Assembly (NCBI GenBank): GCA_017430365.1
Contig: JAFRNC010000006.1
Coordinates: forward strand, 124,001 to 188,000
Length of the DNA: 64,000 nt
Origin: Bacteroidales bacterium
Lineage (GTDB): Bacteria > Bacteroidota > Bacteroidia > Bacteroidales > UBA932
Direction of reading: 5' to 3'
Position numbers and translations under genes: made by a program. The notes beneath the pieces were generated by a model that saw nothing but the letters and a program-made list of their open reading frames with translations, searched no databases and was not told the origin of the DNA. Each line of letters begins with the position of its first letter. The stretch's first letter is position 1. This document shows, in pieces, positions 17,581 to 26,514 of the stretch.

Positions 17581-19139
17581 TATCCGTTTACGTTTTTGAT
17601 GATGTTGAGGGACCCGTCGGGGTTTACCGCGTGGGCCGCGGCGATGGGCACCGGATAGCGCACGCCTTTCACTTCGATTTCCGCCTTGAGCTTCAGGCGG
17701 CCGCTGTCGGCAGACACACCCTTGGGCAGGGTGATCATCGCTTCACGTATGCCTTTGGGATGCGGGAAACCGGCATCCAGGCATCCGCCGGCCTCGACGC
17801 TCCCGTCATCCGTGAACACGGTCAGGCGAAGTACTCCTGGCACACCCGCGATACCGTCGTTGACCATGCCGAAAATAAGGTTCTCGTGTCCCTCTCCGTC
17901 CGAGGAACGCCATATCCAGGACGGGCGTACCCGGAAACCTATACAACGGCTGAGATCGTCCAGCGCATCAGGGAATTTCCTGTAATATGCCCACAGGTTG
18001 TCGGGATTGATGGCATGGAAGGTCCAGAGGGAATAGTAGTTCGCCTTGAGATCCTTCACATGGGAAATGATGACGTCCCCCCTGGAGAATCCGTCGGCAT
18101 CGACCGGGTAGTCGGTTCCGTTGCCTGAGCTCATCGCGCCTTCGCAGAAATTGGCCACCCAGGCAGGACGGTTGCTGAGCGCGTCGATACACTCATTCTG
18201 TACGAGGATGGAATCGCGGCGCAGCCAGTTCCCGTCACGGACGGAACGGTCGATGACCGATGAATGGCCTACCCTGTTGTAATCCGGCTGGACATTGGTG
18301 ACAAGAGGCACCTTGGTCCAGGCTTTCTGCTGGATCTCATATAGTTTCAGAAGAGTCTCCTCCGCATCCTTACGTGACGGGAAGTTATGCCCGTCGTACG
18401 GCCACGCATGGCCCTCGCCCCACAGTCCGAAATGGTTGGTGTCGACCATCTCGATTTCCGGGCCTCCGTTGTACTTTTCCGCCAGCAGATTCTGCATTTC
18501 CTCGAAATAGCCGAGCAGGTAGTCGTTGTATTCGGGCTGAAGGTGTTCGTGCTGATATCTGACCTGCGAAGGGTTCCCGGTCCAGGAGCCTTTCAACTTG
18601 TGCAGGGGCACCTTTTTCAACACATAATCCGGTAGTGCGTTCTCCAGGATGTCCGGATTGTTGAGCATCACCCGGATGCCCACACGCTTGCCATACTGGA
18701 GCGACTTCTCCATCGTGATCTTCCAGTAATCGTCGAATTCAAGCTTCCCTTCCCGTTTCTGGATGTGGCGCCAGTTGGGACGGATGTACACTTTGGTGCC
18801 GAGCGGGAAGCGGAAAAGGCCGTCAATGATCTCTTCCAGGGTTTTTCCGGGCACCGCAGGAGATCCGAAATCGCCGGAAATATACGTGACCATACCCATG
18901 CCCATACAGTTGATCTGCTGTTTTCCGGGCTGTGTTGACTGATAGCACCAGCCGCCATAGAAATTGTCCGGCTCGTAGCAGCCGAACGGGCCTTGGTACA
19001 GGCGGTCGCGGACAGCAGGTCCCGGGCCGAAATCAAAACCGGTCCAGTTGTGGACCGGCACCCAGCCTTTCAGGACAGGCGAAAGCCCCACGGCCGCGGA
19101 AGCAGTCAGGGCCGTTTTCAGGAAATCTCGTCTTTGCAT
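17580..19139 (-). CDS. Exported protein with Tat-like leader, glycosidase-like, tandem copy 1
   Basis: 519 residues from ATG 19139 (MQRRDFLKTALTASAAVG); the frame continues upstream, but only this start gives the RRDFLK leader. Same domain order as its neighbour: WVPVHNWTGFDFGPGPAVRD, YIRPNWRHIQK, RVMLNNPDILE, LWGEGHAWPYDGHNFPS, KVPLVTNVQPDYN, then a C-terminal beta-domain ending PDGSLNIIKN. The two copies look like a recent gene duplication that has diverged. A TATATTTG -7 box is at 19173-19166. First gene of a minus-strand run that continues through the phosphatase to GH31 and GNAT. Function is inferred only as a glycan-active enzyme. Confidence 0.6.
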   Translation of the reverse strand: MQRRDFLKTALTASAAVGLSPVLKGWVPVHNWTGFDFGPGPAVRDRLYQGPFGCYEPDNFYGGWCYQSTQPGKQQINCMGMGMVTYISGDFGSPAVPGKTLEEIIDGLFRFPLGTKVYIRPNWRHIQKREGKLEFDDYWKITMEKSLQYGKRVGIRVMLNNPDILENALPDYVLKKVPLHKLKGSWTGNPSQVRYQHEHLQPEYNDYLLGYFEEMQNLLAEKYNGGPEIEMVDTNHFGLWGEGHAWPYDGHNFPSRKDAEETLLKLYEIQQKAWTKVPLVTNVQPDYNRVGHSSVIDRSVRDGNWLRRDSILVQNECIDALSNRPAWVANFCEGAMSSGNGTDYPVDADGFSRGDVIISHVKDLKANYYSLWTFHAINPDNLWAYYRKFPDALDDLSRCIGFRVRPSWIWRSSDGEGHENLIFGMVNDGIAGVPGVLRLTVFTDDGSVEAGGCLDAGFPHPKGIREAMITLPKGVSADSGRLKLKAEIEVKGVRYPVPIAAAHAVNPDGSLNIIKNVNG

Positions 19140-19165
19140 AACGGTTTTGTTACGGGAATCTGGTC

Positions 19166-19173
19166 CAAATATA
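19166..19173 (-). promoter_or_regulatory. Putative -7 box (TATATTTG) for the tandem exported pair
   Basis: Minus-strand TATATTTG, 26 nt before the ATG at 19139, matching TAnnTTTG. A TTG lies about 25 nt further upstream, too far for a standard -33 box. Confidence 0.5.
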
Positions 19174-19205
19174 ACCAAATAATGCCAGAAATCCGTACAA
19201 TAATG

Positions 19206-19213
19206 TATCTTTG
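19206..19213 (+). promoter_or_regulatory. Putative -7 box (TATCTTTG) for the lipoprotein gene
   Basis: Plus-strand TATCTTTG matches TAnnTTTG and ends 23 nt before the ATG at 19237. It faces the minus-strand box at 19173-19166, giving a compact divergent promoter region. No -33 TTTG found. Confidence 0.55.
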
Positions 19214-19236
19214 TATAGCGTTAATCCAATACTGCA

Positions 19237-20574
19237 ATGAATCGGTTACTGATACTGTGTCTGTCCTGCATGGCGGCTCTGTCTGCAGGTTGCGGACCGA
19301 TAGAGATAAATGGCGGCGGAGACCCTCCGCCGGAGCCTGAATCCTACGGTGAGCCCATAGGCACTTTCTACCTCGAGGTCCGCAACATGACTTTGCGGCT
19401 CATGGACATTACGAGCCTCTATCAGGAAGTGGGTTATATAAGCTGGGCGGTCCCAGTGAACCATGTTCCCTTCCAGAGTCTGCCTGGCGGTTTGAAGGAA
19501 ACCGTCAAGTCGTACGGCCTGTCCTCCCCGACGCAGGTATACAGGATGAAATGGAAGGGAGAAACGGTCTATCATCTTATCTGCGCTGTTCATGACGATA
19601 TTACAGGGGTTTTCAGGCAATCCGGTGAGAATATCCGTTTTGCCACTTTTGAAGCCTACCTGGGATTCCTCCAGGAAGTCAGCGAAGTGAACTGCGTTCT
19701 GATAATCAATCCCGAGTTAGTGAAAAGCGCCGAAGGTGCGCCGAATCTCCTTGAAGGCACATGGCAGTCCGACTGGACTCACCTGCATCACGATACCGAA
19801 ATCGATGACCAGGTCGACCTGTACTCCGGCCTCCCCTTCTCACTGACGGAAGTTTGCCACTTCGATAAGGACGGCACCGGTTATCTGCGCAGTGTCAAGT
19901 CTTTCAAGAACGGCAGGCAGGAAGTCTCCCTGGATCCCTTCACTTACTACCTGACGAACTATCAGACGGACGGTGCTTCTTATCACAATTATTCCTATAT
20001 CTGCTGCTTCGCCGCGGGCGACACCATTGAATATACCGCAAGGTCGCGGAGCGGTTTCAGCCGTGTCTTCGACCGGAGTTTCTATTTCGTAACCTATCCC
20101 TGGTACAATATCTCGTCCGATCCGTACAGGAATAAAAATGGCGATTCCAAATACGGTGTCCCTGAAAAGGACAGGAACTCTCCGGTGGTGGGACGCTGGT
20201 CCGGAATCTCGAAAAGCGCCGCCATAACTTTTGGAATCAACAACGTCACCTGGGTTTTCCGCGGTGACGGCACGGGCTACCTGCTTTATAACAGGCAGTT
20301 TTCCCATTCATTCGTATACACGGTAGACTCAAATAGCGGATCCGAGCTCCAATTGACCATCTATAAGTACGATACAGGGTTCACTGTCGATGACGGATTC
20401 TGGAGGAATGGCGACTTGACCTACAGTTACGATGCTTCCCAATCGAAACCTGAAGGCCAGGCAATGAGGGCGAAAATATATGATGACGGCGACAGTCTTG
20501 AGCTTGAAGGCTGGGTTGACAGGGCTGCGGACATGAGCAGGTCACCTATCGTATTCCGGCGTGTTACCCGATAG
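19237..20574 (+). CDS. Lipoprotein with two lipocalin-like modules, function unknown
   Basis: 445 residues. The lipobox LSAGC (Cys19) and the following acidic/proline stretch (GGGDPPPEPES) mark it as a lipoprotein, probably surface-exposed or outer-membrane. Two internal modules each begin with a G-x-W strand and carry DGTGYL: LLEGTWQSDW with FDKDGTGYLRS (about 170-300), and VVGRWSGISK with FRGDGTGYLLY (about 310-445). These resemble small beta-barrel (lipocalin-like) domains found in many Bacteroidetes lipoproteins. The N-terminal 150 residues are unrecognised. The putative glsA starts 20 nt after its stop, so the genes may be co-transcribed. Confidence 0.65.
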   Translation: MNRLLILCLSCMAALSAGCGPIEINGGGDPPPEPESYGEPIGTFYLEVRNMTLRLMDITSLYQEVGYISWAVPVNHVPFQSLPGGLKETVKSYGLSSPTQVYRMKWKGETVYHLICAVHDDITGVFRQSGENIRFATFEAYLGFLQEVSEVNCVLIINPELVKSAEGAPNLLEGTWQSDWTHLHHDTEIDDQVDLYSGLPFSLTEVCHFDKDGTGYLRSVKSFKNGRQEVSLDPFTYYLTNYQTDGASYHNYSYICCFAAGDTIEYTARSRSGFSRVFDRSFYFVTYPWYNISSDPYRNKNGDSKYGVPEKDRNSPVVGRWSGISKSAAITFGINNVTWVFRGDGTGYLLYNRQFSHSFVYTVDSNSGSELQLTIYKYDTGFTVDDGFWRNGDLTYSYDASQSKPEGQAMRAKIYDDGDSLELEGWVDRAADMSRSPIVFRRVTR

Positions 20575-20594
20575 TTTTTCAATCAACGGTCATT

Positions 20595-21452
20595 ATGTCA
20601 AAGGACTATTCATCATTCGGCCCGGCGTACAGGAACTTCAGGGTAAGCGACGGGGTATATGTCCCTGAACCGCTCGAGGATTTCTCAGGGGACAATCCTT
20701 TTACAAGGATGGCTCCGATACGCGGGAAGAACAAGGATATCAATTTTGACGGGACTTATCCATATCTCGACAAGTCCCTAAAATTCAATTTTCTGCATAC
20801 TCTGGTATATCTCATCGTCTGGCTCGTCGCTTTCCCCTTGAACCGGATCCGTTTCGGCCTCAGGATAGAAGGGCGTGAAAAGATAAGGCGTAACCGGAAG
20901 CTCTTCGCCGGAGGTGTCATGACCGTCTGCAATCACGTGCACAGATGGGATATGGTCTGCGTGTTGCAGGCGATGCGCTTCCGCATGGCATGGATACCGA
21001 TGTACGCCCAGCCTTTCAACGGGAAGGACGGATTCAAGATGAAATATGTGGGCGGCATACCGATACCGGAGGATTACGGCGGACTTATCAAATTCAATCA
21101 GGCCATGAATGAACTCCATGAGCGCGGCAAGTGGATACACATATTCCCGGAAAGCTGTAGCTGGAAATTCTACGCCCCTCTCAGGCCGTTCAAGACAGGT
21201 GCCTTCAATATGGCCTACAGGTATTCCCTGCCCGTCATCCCGATGGTAATCTCGTTCCGTCCACGCACGGGATGGCGCAGGATCTTCGGCAAGGACGAAC
21301 CGCTGCTTACAATCCATGTAGGCGATCCCATCATACCCGATCCCAAGGCGCCGAGGAAAGAAGAGGCGGCACGCATGCGCGACCTTGCCCACAAGTCAAT
21401 GCTCGACATGGCAGGCATAATATCCAACCCCTGGCCCTCCAGTTTAGAATGA
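20595..21452 (+). CDS. glsA: PlsC-family acyltransferase, probable glycine-lipid O-acyltransferase GlsA
   Basis: 285 residues. The HX4D acyltransferase motif is NHVHRWD; downstream blocks are YAQPFNGKDGFKMKYVGGIPIP and IFPESCSWKF (in the place of the FPEGTRS block). A hydrophobic stretch at about 68-82 (LVYLIVWLVAFPL) anchors it to the inner membrane. In Bacteroides, GlsA O-acylates the N-acyl-3-hydroxyacyl-glycine made by GlsB; the adjacency to a GlsB-type gene supports the same role here. The order (glsA before glsB) is reversed from what I recall for B. thetaiotaomicron. The stop overlaps a possible glsB ATG at 21449 (ATGA). Confidence 0.78.
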   Translation: MSKDYSSFGPAYRNFRVSDGVYVPEPLEDFSGDNPFTRMAPIRGKNKDINFDGTYPYLDKSLKFNFLHTLVYLIVWLVAFPLNRIRFGLRIEGREKIRRNRKLFAGGVMTVCNHVHRWDMVCVLQAMRFRMAWIPMYAQPFNGKDGFKMKYVGGIPIPEDYGGLIKFNQAMNELHERGKWIHIFPESCSWKFYAPLRPFKTGAFNMAYRYSLPVIPMVISFRPRTGWRRIFGKDEPLLTIHVGDPIIPDPKAPRKEEAARMRDLAHKSMLDMAGIISNPWPSSLE

Positions 21453-21466
21453 CCCCCCCCCTCCAT

Positions 21467-22519
21467 ATGAAAAAAATCATCGATCCCGTACCCGTCGAGC
21501 TTATCAAAGCCGAACTCACCCCGTCCAAAAAACTGGAAGACACCAACAAGGGGCACAATGAGCTTTACATAGTCACCTGGCATGACTCCCCCAATATCGT
21601 CACCGAAATCGGAAGGCTGCGCGAGCTGACTTTCCGGCAGGCCGGAGGTTCCACGGGCGAAGAAATTGACCTGGATGAATACGACAAGATGGAGAAGCCC
21701 TACAAGCAACTGATTGTCTGGGATCCGGACTCGGAGGCCATCATCGGCGGCTACCGCTTCATCCTGGGCTCCGATGCCGTTTTCGACGAGAAAGGCCAGC
21801 CCATGCTGGCGAGTTCACATCAATTCCATTTTTCCAAAAAGTTCATCGATGAATACCTGCCCCACGTCATGGAACTGGGACGCAATTTCGTGGTTCCTTC
21901 CCTGGACGGCACAAGGTCCATCTTTGCGCTGGACAACCTTTGGGATGGAATTGTAGCGGTCCTGATGAAAAACCCGGATCTGCTCTATTTCTTCGGAAAG
22001 ATCACGATCTATCCCTCTTATGACCATATAATCAGGGATCTGATCTACCGCTTCCTCTGGAAACATTACGAAGACAAGGATGAACTCGTCCGTCCCTGGG
22101 ACGACCAGGCGGTCATGCCCGATTCCGATCCCGAATTGATGGATCTGGTCATCAACAAGGACGATCCGGCGGAGGATTACAAATTGCTGAAAGGAGCCGC
22201 AAAATTGAGAGGGGTCAATATCCCGCCGAACATGACCGCCTATCTTTCCATCACCTCACAGATGATGATGTTCGGCACGGCAGTAAACCGGCTGATGCAT
22301 AACATCGAGGACACGGGAGTCCTGATGCCTTTCGATGCGATATACCACGAAAAGAAGCGCCGCCATATAGGTACTTATCTCCGGTTTTTCCATGGGAGAA
22401 AGCGCAAGAAGCTCGTTCCCGGCACGCCTGAGGCAGAAAACGAGATGATAGAGGAATGGCTGGCCAAGCGCAACCGCAAGGTAAAGCGCATGCTCAAGAA
22501 AGCCGGCCGCAAACTTTAA
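21467..22519 (+). CDS. glsB: Hemolysin/OlsB-type N-acyltransferase, probable glycine N-acyltransferase GlsB
   Basis: 350 residues from ATG 21467 (MKKIIDPVPVELIKAELTP). An in-frame ATG at 21449, overlapping the glsA stop, would add MTPPLH across a run of nine C residues. Conserved acyltransferase blocks: RLRELTFRQAGGSTGEEIDLDEYD, YKQLIVWDPDSEAIIGGYRF, MELGRNFVVPS and LFYFFGKITIYPSYD-like. The family transfers a 3-hydroxyacyl chain from acyl-ACP to an amino acid; in gut Bacteroidetes the product is an N-acyl glycine, precursor of the glycine and glycyl-serine lipids. The C-terminal tail is strongly basic (RKRKKL, RNRKVKRMLKKAGRKL), suiting membrane association. Confidence 0.8.
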   Translation: MKKIIDPVPVELIKAELTPSKKLEDTNKGHNELYIVTWHDSPNIVTEIGRLRELTFRQAGGSTGEEIDLDEYDKMEKPYKQLIVWDPDSEAIIGGYRFILGSDAVFDEKGQPMLASSHQFHFSKKFIDEYLPHVMELGRNFVVPSLDGTRSIFALDNLWDGIVAVLMKNPDLLYFFGKITIYPSYDHIIRDLIYRFLWKHYEDKDELVRPWDDQAVMPDSDPELMDLVINKDDPAEDYKLLKGAAKLRGVNIPPNMTAYLSITSQMMMFGTAVNRLMHNIEDTGVLMPFDAIYHEKKRRHIGTYLRFFHGRKRKKLVPGTPEAENEMIEEWLAKRNRKVKRMLKKAGRKL

Positions 22520-22533
22520 CTGTCAACATCTCA

Positions 22534-23466
22534 TCATACCACAACCGTGCTGACGGCGTCGGCTATGGCCTCCTCGAGGAGCGTTGCAGCCAATGCTCCT
22601 GCAACATCAATACTGGCGGCGACTTTTTCACCTTCCTCACCTACGGAAACAGCATAAACCGTATCCCCGTCGGCGGTTGTGAACGCGGGATTGATGCTGC
22701 GGGCCATCCCGGCAGAGGCCATTTGCGCCAGATGCTTCAGTTCGGCCGGTGTGAAATCCCCATTCGTAAAAACCGCGGCAAGCGTCGTGTTGGTAGTACT
22801 GGTAAAGAGATTGTCGCCGGTAGTCTGCAGAAGTGTTTCGTATGAATCAGCAAAAGCATTGTGGTCCGGAGTGCGCATGCCAGCTATCTTCTTTCCGGCG
22901 AAATAGATATCACCGTAGCTGTTGAGGACGACCGCCACACCAACCTGGAGTTTCCCCAACTGCATAGCGGAATAGCCTATACCGGATTTCTGTGACTGCC
23001 CCATTCCTGCGGCCTTCCCTACCGTGGCGCCCGTTCCGGCGCCCACGTTGCCGCTTCGGGGGTCATTGCCGGAGAAACTGGCTTCGCATGCCTCGTATCC
23101 CATTCCTGCATCGGGACGGACTGCAAAGCTGCCATATCCCAGGTCGTAGATGCAACTCTGGCAGACAATGGGTACGACAGCGATGCCTGTATCGTATCCT
23201 ATGCCGTGTGATTCAAGGCAGCGCATCACGCCGTCAGATGCGGCAAGGCCGTAGGCTGAGCCGCCGGAAAAGACCAATGCATTCAGGGGATGACTCCGTT
23301 CCGTGGCGATGGTTTCTGTCTCGCGGGAGGCGGGTCCGCCTCCGAAAACCTCCACGGCCGCCCTTCCGGGCGTGGTAAACCTGAACACTGTGACGCCGGT
23401 GGCTGCCTTATCGTCCTGGGCGTTTCCCACACGGACTCCCTTGATATCTGAAAAATCGATGCGCAT
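22534..23466 (-). CDS. P1-family (DmpA/BapA-like) aminopeptidase
   Basis: 310 residues, no signal peptide. Typical P1/S58 blocks: IKGVRVGNAQD, TPGRAAVEVFGGGPASRETE, NALVFSGGSAYGLAASDGVM, GNVGAGTGATVGKAAG, and VAVVLNSYGDIYFAGKKIAG. In the last of these the Asn-Ser pair is the expected autoproteolytic site creating the N-terminal Ser nucleophile. Family members are N-terminal nucleophile aminopeptidases acting on D-, L- or beta-amino acid peptides. It is the last gene of a run of eight minus-strand genes starting at 28933; 38 nt separate it from the small basic gene upstream. Confidence 0.87.
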   Translation of the reverse strand: MRIDFSDIKGVRVGNAQDDKAATGVTVFRFTTPGRAAVEVFGGGPASRETETIATERSHPLNALVFSGGSAYGLAASDGVMRCLESHGIGYDTGIAVVPIVCQSCIYDLGYGSFAVRPDAGMGYEACEASFSGNDPRSGNVGAGTGATVGKAAGMGQSQKSGIGYSAMQLGKLQVGVAVVLNSYGDIYFAGKKIAGMRTPDHNAFADSYETLLQTTGDNLFTSTTNTTLAAVFTNGDFTPAELKHLAQMASAGMARSINPAFTTADGDTVYAVSVGEEGEKVAASIDVAGALAATLLEEAIADAVSTVVV

Positions 23467-23504
23467 ATCACTTAATCCAACCTAAAACGTTTTACGGTAC
23501 AAAT

Positions 23505-23777
23505 TTACAGATTCTCCTCCACTTTGGAAAGCCTTGCGGATTGTCTGGCGGCATGCTTGACATACCGTCTCATCCGCCTCATCCTGGAACTCTTTTCATA
23601 AGCGTCACCGAACCGGTTCCTGTCGTCCGATATATGGATCTTTTCCGGAGCCATTTTCCTGAGCCCCTTGGCCCGCGTACCGCCGGGATGTCTGGATGCC
23701 ATCGCCTTTGCGGCGCTGATACCCATATCTTTGACCAGTTTCCTGAACTCGTGTCTGGAATGGAATGTCTTTCCCAT
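23505..23777 (-). CDS. Small highly basic protein, unknown
   Basis: 90 residues from ATG 23777, rich in Arg, Lys and His (for example SRMRRMRRYVKHAARQSARLSK near the C-terminus). No membrane segment, signal or known motif. The composition suggests nucleic-acid or ribosome binding, but this is only inference. It sits between GH92 (30 nt) and the P1 peptidase (38 nt) on the same strand, so it is probably transcribed with them. Family not recognised. Confidence 0.55.
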   Translation of the reverse strand: MGKTFHSRHEFRKLVKDMGISAAKAMASRHPGGTRAKGLRKMAPEKIHISDDRNRFGDAYEKSSRMRRMRRYVKHAARQSARLSKVEENL

Positions 23778-23807
23778 ATGAAAAGTTTACGAGCATGTTC
23801 GAAATGA

Positions 23808-25994
23808 TTATCGGCCGTCTCGAGATATTCCCGGTCCTTTACCTGCTCCGCTCGGTAAGGAGAAAACCAGTTTAGCGCCGCGTTTCAAGTCCTCCACGTC
23901 GAGGAAATTATCCTTGAGCATCTTCCCGTCAAGACGTACCTTGCGGTACACCGGGCCGGGGCCGGAAGCGGTTACCACCAGTTTCCTTCCGCCCTGGAGC
24001 GTTACTTCGGCCTTCGGGAAAAGCGGAGTACCTATGGCGTACTGTCCGCTCGCGGGGCACACTGGATAGAAACCGAGTGCTGAAAAGACATACCAAGCCG
24101 ATGTCTGGCCATTGTCCTCGTCACCGCAGTAACCGTCCGGACGGGCGCTGTACAGCCGGTCCATAGTCTCTCGTATGCGGACCTGGCCCTTCCACGGCTG
24201 TGATGTCCAGTCGTAAAGGTACAGCATATGCTGGGCCGGCTGATTGCCATGTGCATAGTTTCCCATATCGGCCACCTGCATCTCGGTGATCTCATGTATG
24301 CGGTAGCCATAATAACTGTCGTCATAAACGGGAGGCACCGTGAATACTGAATCGAGCATGCTGACGAAACAGTATTCACCGCCCATGGCCTCTATCAATC
24401 CCGGAACATCATGGAACACGCTCCATGTATAGTGCCATGCATTGCCTTCCGTGAAGGCGTCTCCCCACTTGTAGGGATTGAACGGCTCCTGGAAACTGCC
24501 GTCGGCATTTCGCCCGCGCATAAGCAGCGATCCGCTGTCGAATACATTGCGCCAGTTATCTGAACGCGAAAGATAAAGGTCTTTTTCTTCCTGAGGACGG
24601 TCCAGCATTTCGGCAATCTTTGATATGCACCAGTCATCATATGCGTATTCCAGGGTACGGGCCACACTCTCATTGATGCCTACGTCGTACGGGATATAGC
24701 CCAGACTGTTGTAGTATTCGTATCCTTTCCTTCCGGAAGATCCGACCGCAGGATGCACGTTTTCCGTCCCGTGGACAAGGGCCCTGTAGAGTACTTCCAG
24801 ATCTTCGCGTGATATCAGACCCTGGACGGCGGCATCGGCCACAACCGCGGCGGAGTTGTTGCCCACCATGCAGTTCCTGTGGCCGGGGGAAGCCCATTCG
24901 GGAAGGAAATCGTTCTCTCGGGCTATATTCGCCAGACCGGCCTGGATCTCGGCATTGACGTCGGGATACACAAGATTCAGAAGCGGGAAAAGCGCACGGA
25001 AAGTATCCCAGAAGCCCGTGTCGGTATAGAGATATCCGGGTTCCACCCTGCCACTGTACGGACTGTAGTGTATGGGGTTGCCATCCCTGTCCAATTCGTA
25101 GAACTTCCGTGGGAAAAGAGTGCTGCGGTACAGACATGAGTAGAAAGTCCGCATCTGGTCTTCACTGCCCCCGCTGACGCGGATCCTCCCCAGCACCTCA
25201 TCCCAGCGCGCCTGTGCGGCATCCTTGATTTCATCGAAACTGCGGCCGGACACTTCCTCCAGATTGAGGAGAGCCTGCTCTCCGGAGATGAAAGAAGATG
25301 ACATATACAGCGTCACGACCCGGCCGCGTCCAGTCTTGAACTTTTCCAATAGAGGTGCATCGCCTTTTATCACGAAATAGTTGCGGAAACCTTCGGGCAC
25401 GCCCCCGTGGTTCTGTACGCTGAATCCGCTGACGCCCGTGCCGTCCGCGTTTACTTCCCCGCCGGCGAAAGGATTGACGGCTATGCACGAGTTTTCGCTT
25501 TCAGGGAAAGTTATGCGCATGACCGCCGCGCGTTCGGTGGGAGCAATCTCCACGGTAATGTCGTAGTCAGCAAGATAAACCCGGTAATAATACGGCCTCG
25601 CTATCTCGCTTTTGTGCGAAAAAAAGCTTCCGGAAGGATCATCTCCCGTATACGGAATTATGGAGAAGGCCCCGTAATCGTTGATCCAGGGGGACGGCTG
25701 GTGTGTCTGCTTGAAGCCGGTTATGCGGAGTTTGCCGTACTGATAGGCCCATCCGTCATTCTCGCGCTCCGCGGTCACAGGCGTCCAGAAGTTCATTCCC
25801 CAGGGAAGCGCCACGGCAGGATAAGTATTGCCCGTCGAGAACGAGCGGTCGCTCTGTGTCCCTACGAGGGTGGATACATAGTCTGACAAATGCTCCTCAC
25901 GCGGCTGATCCGAGCAGGAAGAAATAATAAGCAGATGGATGCCGAGCAGAATAGCGGAGAGCAACGATCCCCGGAAAATGTGTATATCATTCAT
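23808..25994 (-). CDS. GH92 alpha-mannosidase lipoprotein
   Basis: 728 residues. Lipobox IISSC (Cys27) after a long hydrophobic signal. GH92 signatures run through the protein: DYVSTLVGTQSDRSFSTGNTYPAVALPWGMNFW, GFKQTHQPSPWINDYG, DTGFWDTFRALFPLL, YGNYAHGNQPAQHM-like, and EDNGQTSAWYVFSALGFYPV, which carries part of the calcium site and active centre. GH92 enzymes are calcium-dependent exo-alpha-mannosidases, many acting on N-glycans, and here would work at the cell surface or periplasm. No other mannose gene lies beside it. It follows a GNAT gene by 15 nt. Confidence 0.93.
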   Translation of the reverse strand: MNDIHIFRGSLLSAILLGIHLLIISSCSDQPREEHLSDYVSTLVGTQSDRSFSTGNTYPAVALPWGMNFWTPVTAERENDGWAYQYGKLRITGFKQTHQPSPWINDYGAFSIIPYTGDDPSGSFFSHKSEIARPYYYRVYLADYDITVEIAPTERAAVMRITFPESENSCIAVNPFAGGEVNADGTGVSGFSVQNHGGVPEGFRNYFVIKGDAPLLEKFKTGRGRVVTLYMSSSFISGEQALLNLEEVSGRSFDEIKDAAQARWDEVLGRIRVSGGSEDQMRTFYSCLYRSTLFPRKFYELDRDGNPIHYSPYSGRVEPGYLYTDTGFWDTFRALFPLLNLVYPDVNAEIQAGLANIARENDFLPEWASPGHRNCMVGNNSAAVVADAAVQGLISREDLEVLYRALVHGTENVHPAVGSSGRKGYEYYNSLGYIPYDVGINESVARTLEYAYDDWCISKIAEMLDRPQEEKDLYLSRSDNWRNVFDSGSLLMRGRNADGSFQEPFNPYKWGDAFTEGNAWHYTWSVFHDVPGLIEAMGGEYCFVSMLDSVFTVPPVYDDSYYGYRIHEITEMQVADMGNYAHGNQPAQHMLYLYDWTSQPWKGQVRIRETMDRLYSARPDGYCGDEDNGQTSAWYVFSALGFYPVCPASGQYAIGTPLFPKAEVTLQGGRKLVVTASGPGPVYRKVRLDGKMLKDNFLDVEDLKRGAKLVFSLPSGAGKGPGISRDGR

Positions 25995-26009
25995 AAAACA
26001 AGAGGATGA

Positions 26010-26507
26010 TCAATGAAAACGCCTGCTGTACGCAAGCCGCTCCGTACCGGAAAGCACGTATATTATTCCGCAGTAAGTGAAACCATGTTTCAGGATATTG
26101 TGCTGCATGATCAGGTTGTCGCGGTGAGTGTCAATACGGATGACAGGGTCCTTTGAGGAGCAGAAATCGATGACGGTTCTGAAGATTCCGTGTACGTCGG
26201 GATAACTCGCGATGCGGTGGATGACATGATACGGCAAATCCGCATCCGGCCATGCCCCCTCATAGATTTTTTCGTACGTCGGTTCCGGCGATGGCAGGAA
26301 CGCGAAATAGGCAACTATCCTTCCGTCATCCTCGATAACAAAAGCGCCGTCCTTTTCCATGTCCGCATAAATGATCTCTTCAGAAGGATATCCTTCACCC
26401 CACTGGTGCAGGTTGCCTGAATCCCACATGATCTTCTTTGCCGCTGCCATGACATCCATGATCGCGGCAATGTCCGCGGGCACCGCTTTCCTTACTGTCC
26501 TTTCCAT
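26010..26507 (-). CDS. GNAT-like acetyltransferase
   Basis: 165 residues. The N-terminal KAVPADIAAIMDVMAAAKKIM and the central VIEDDGRIVAYFAFLPSPEP strands fit the GNAT fold. The acetyl-CoA loop is degenerate, with YPDVHGIFRTVIDFC in place of the usual R/Q-x-x-G-x-G/A pattern, as in a common Bacteroidetes subfamily. Ends with RIDTHRDNLIMQHNILKHGFTYCG, the usual beta6-beta7 region. Cytosolic; acceptor unknown. Located 7 nt after the cyanophycinase stop and 15 nt before GH92 in the same run. Confidence 0.82.
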   Translation of the reverse strand: MERTVRKAVPADIAAIMDVMAAAKKIMWDSGNLHQWGEGYPSEEIIYADMEKDGAFVIEDDGRIVAYFAFLPSPEPTYEKIYEGAWPDADLPYHVIHRIASYPDVHGIFRTVIDFCSSKDPVIRIDTHRDNLIMQHNILKHGFTYCGIIYVLSGTERLAYSRRFH

Positions 26508-26514
26508 CTACAGT

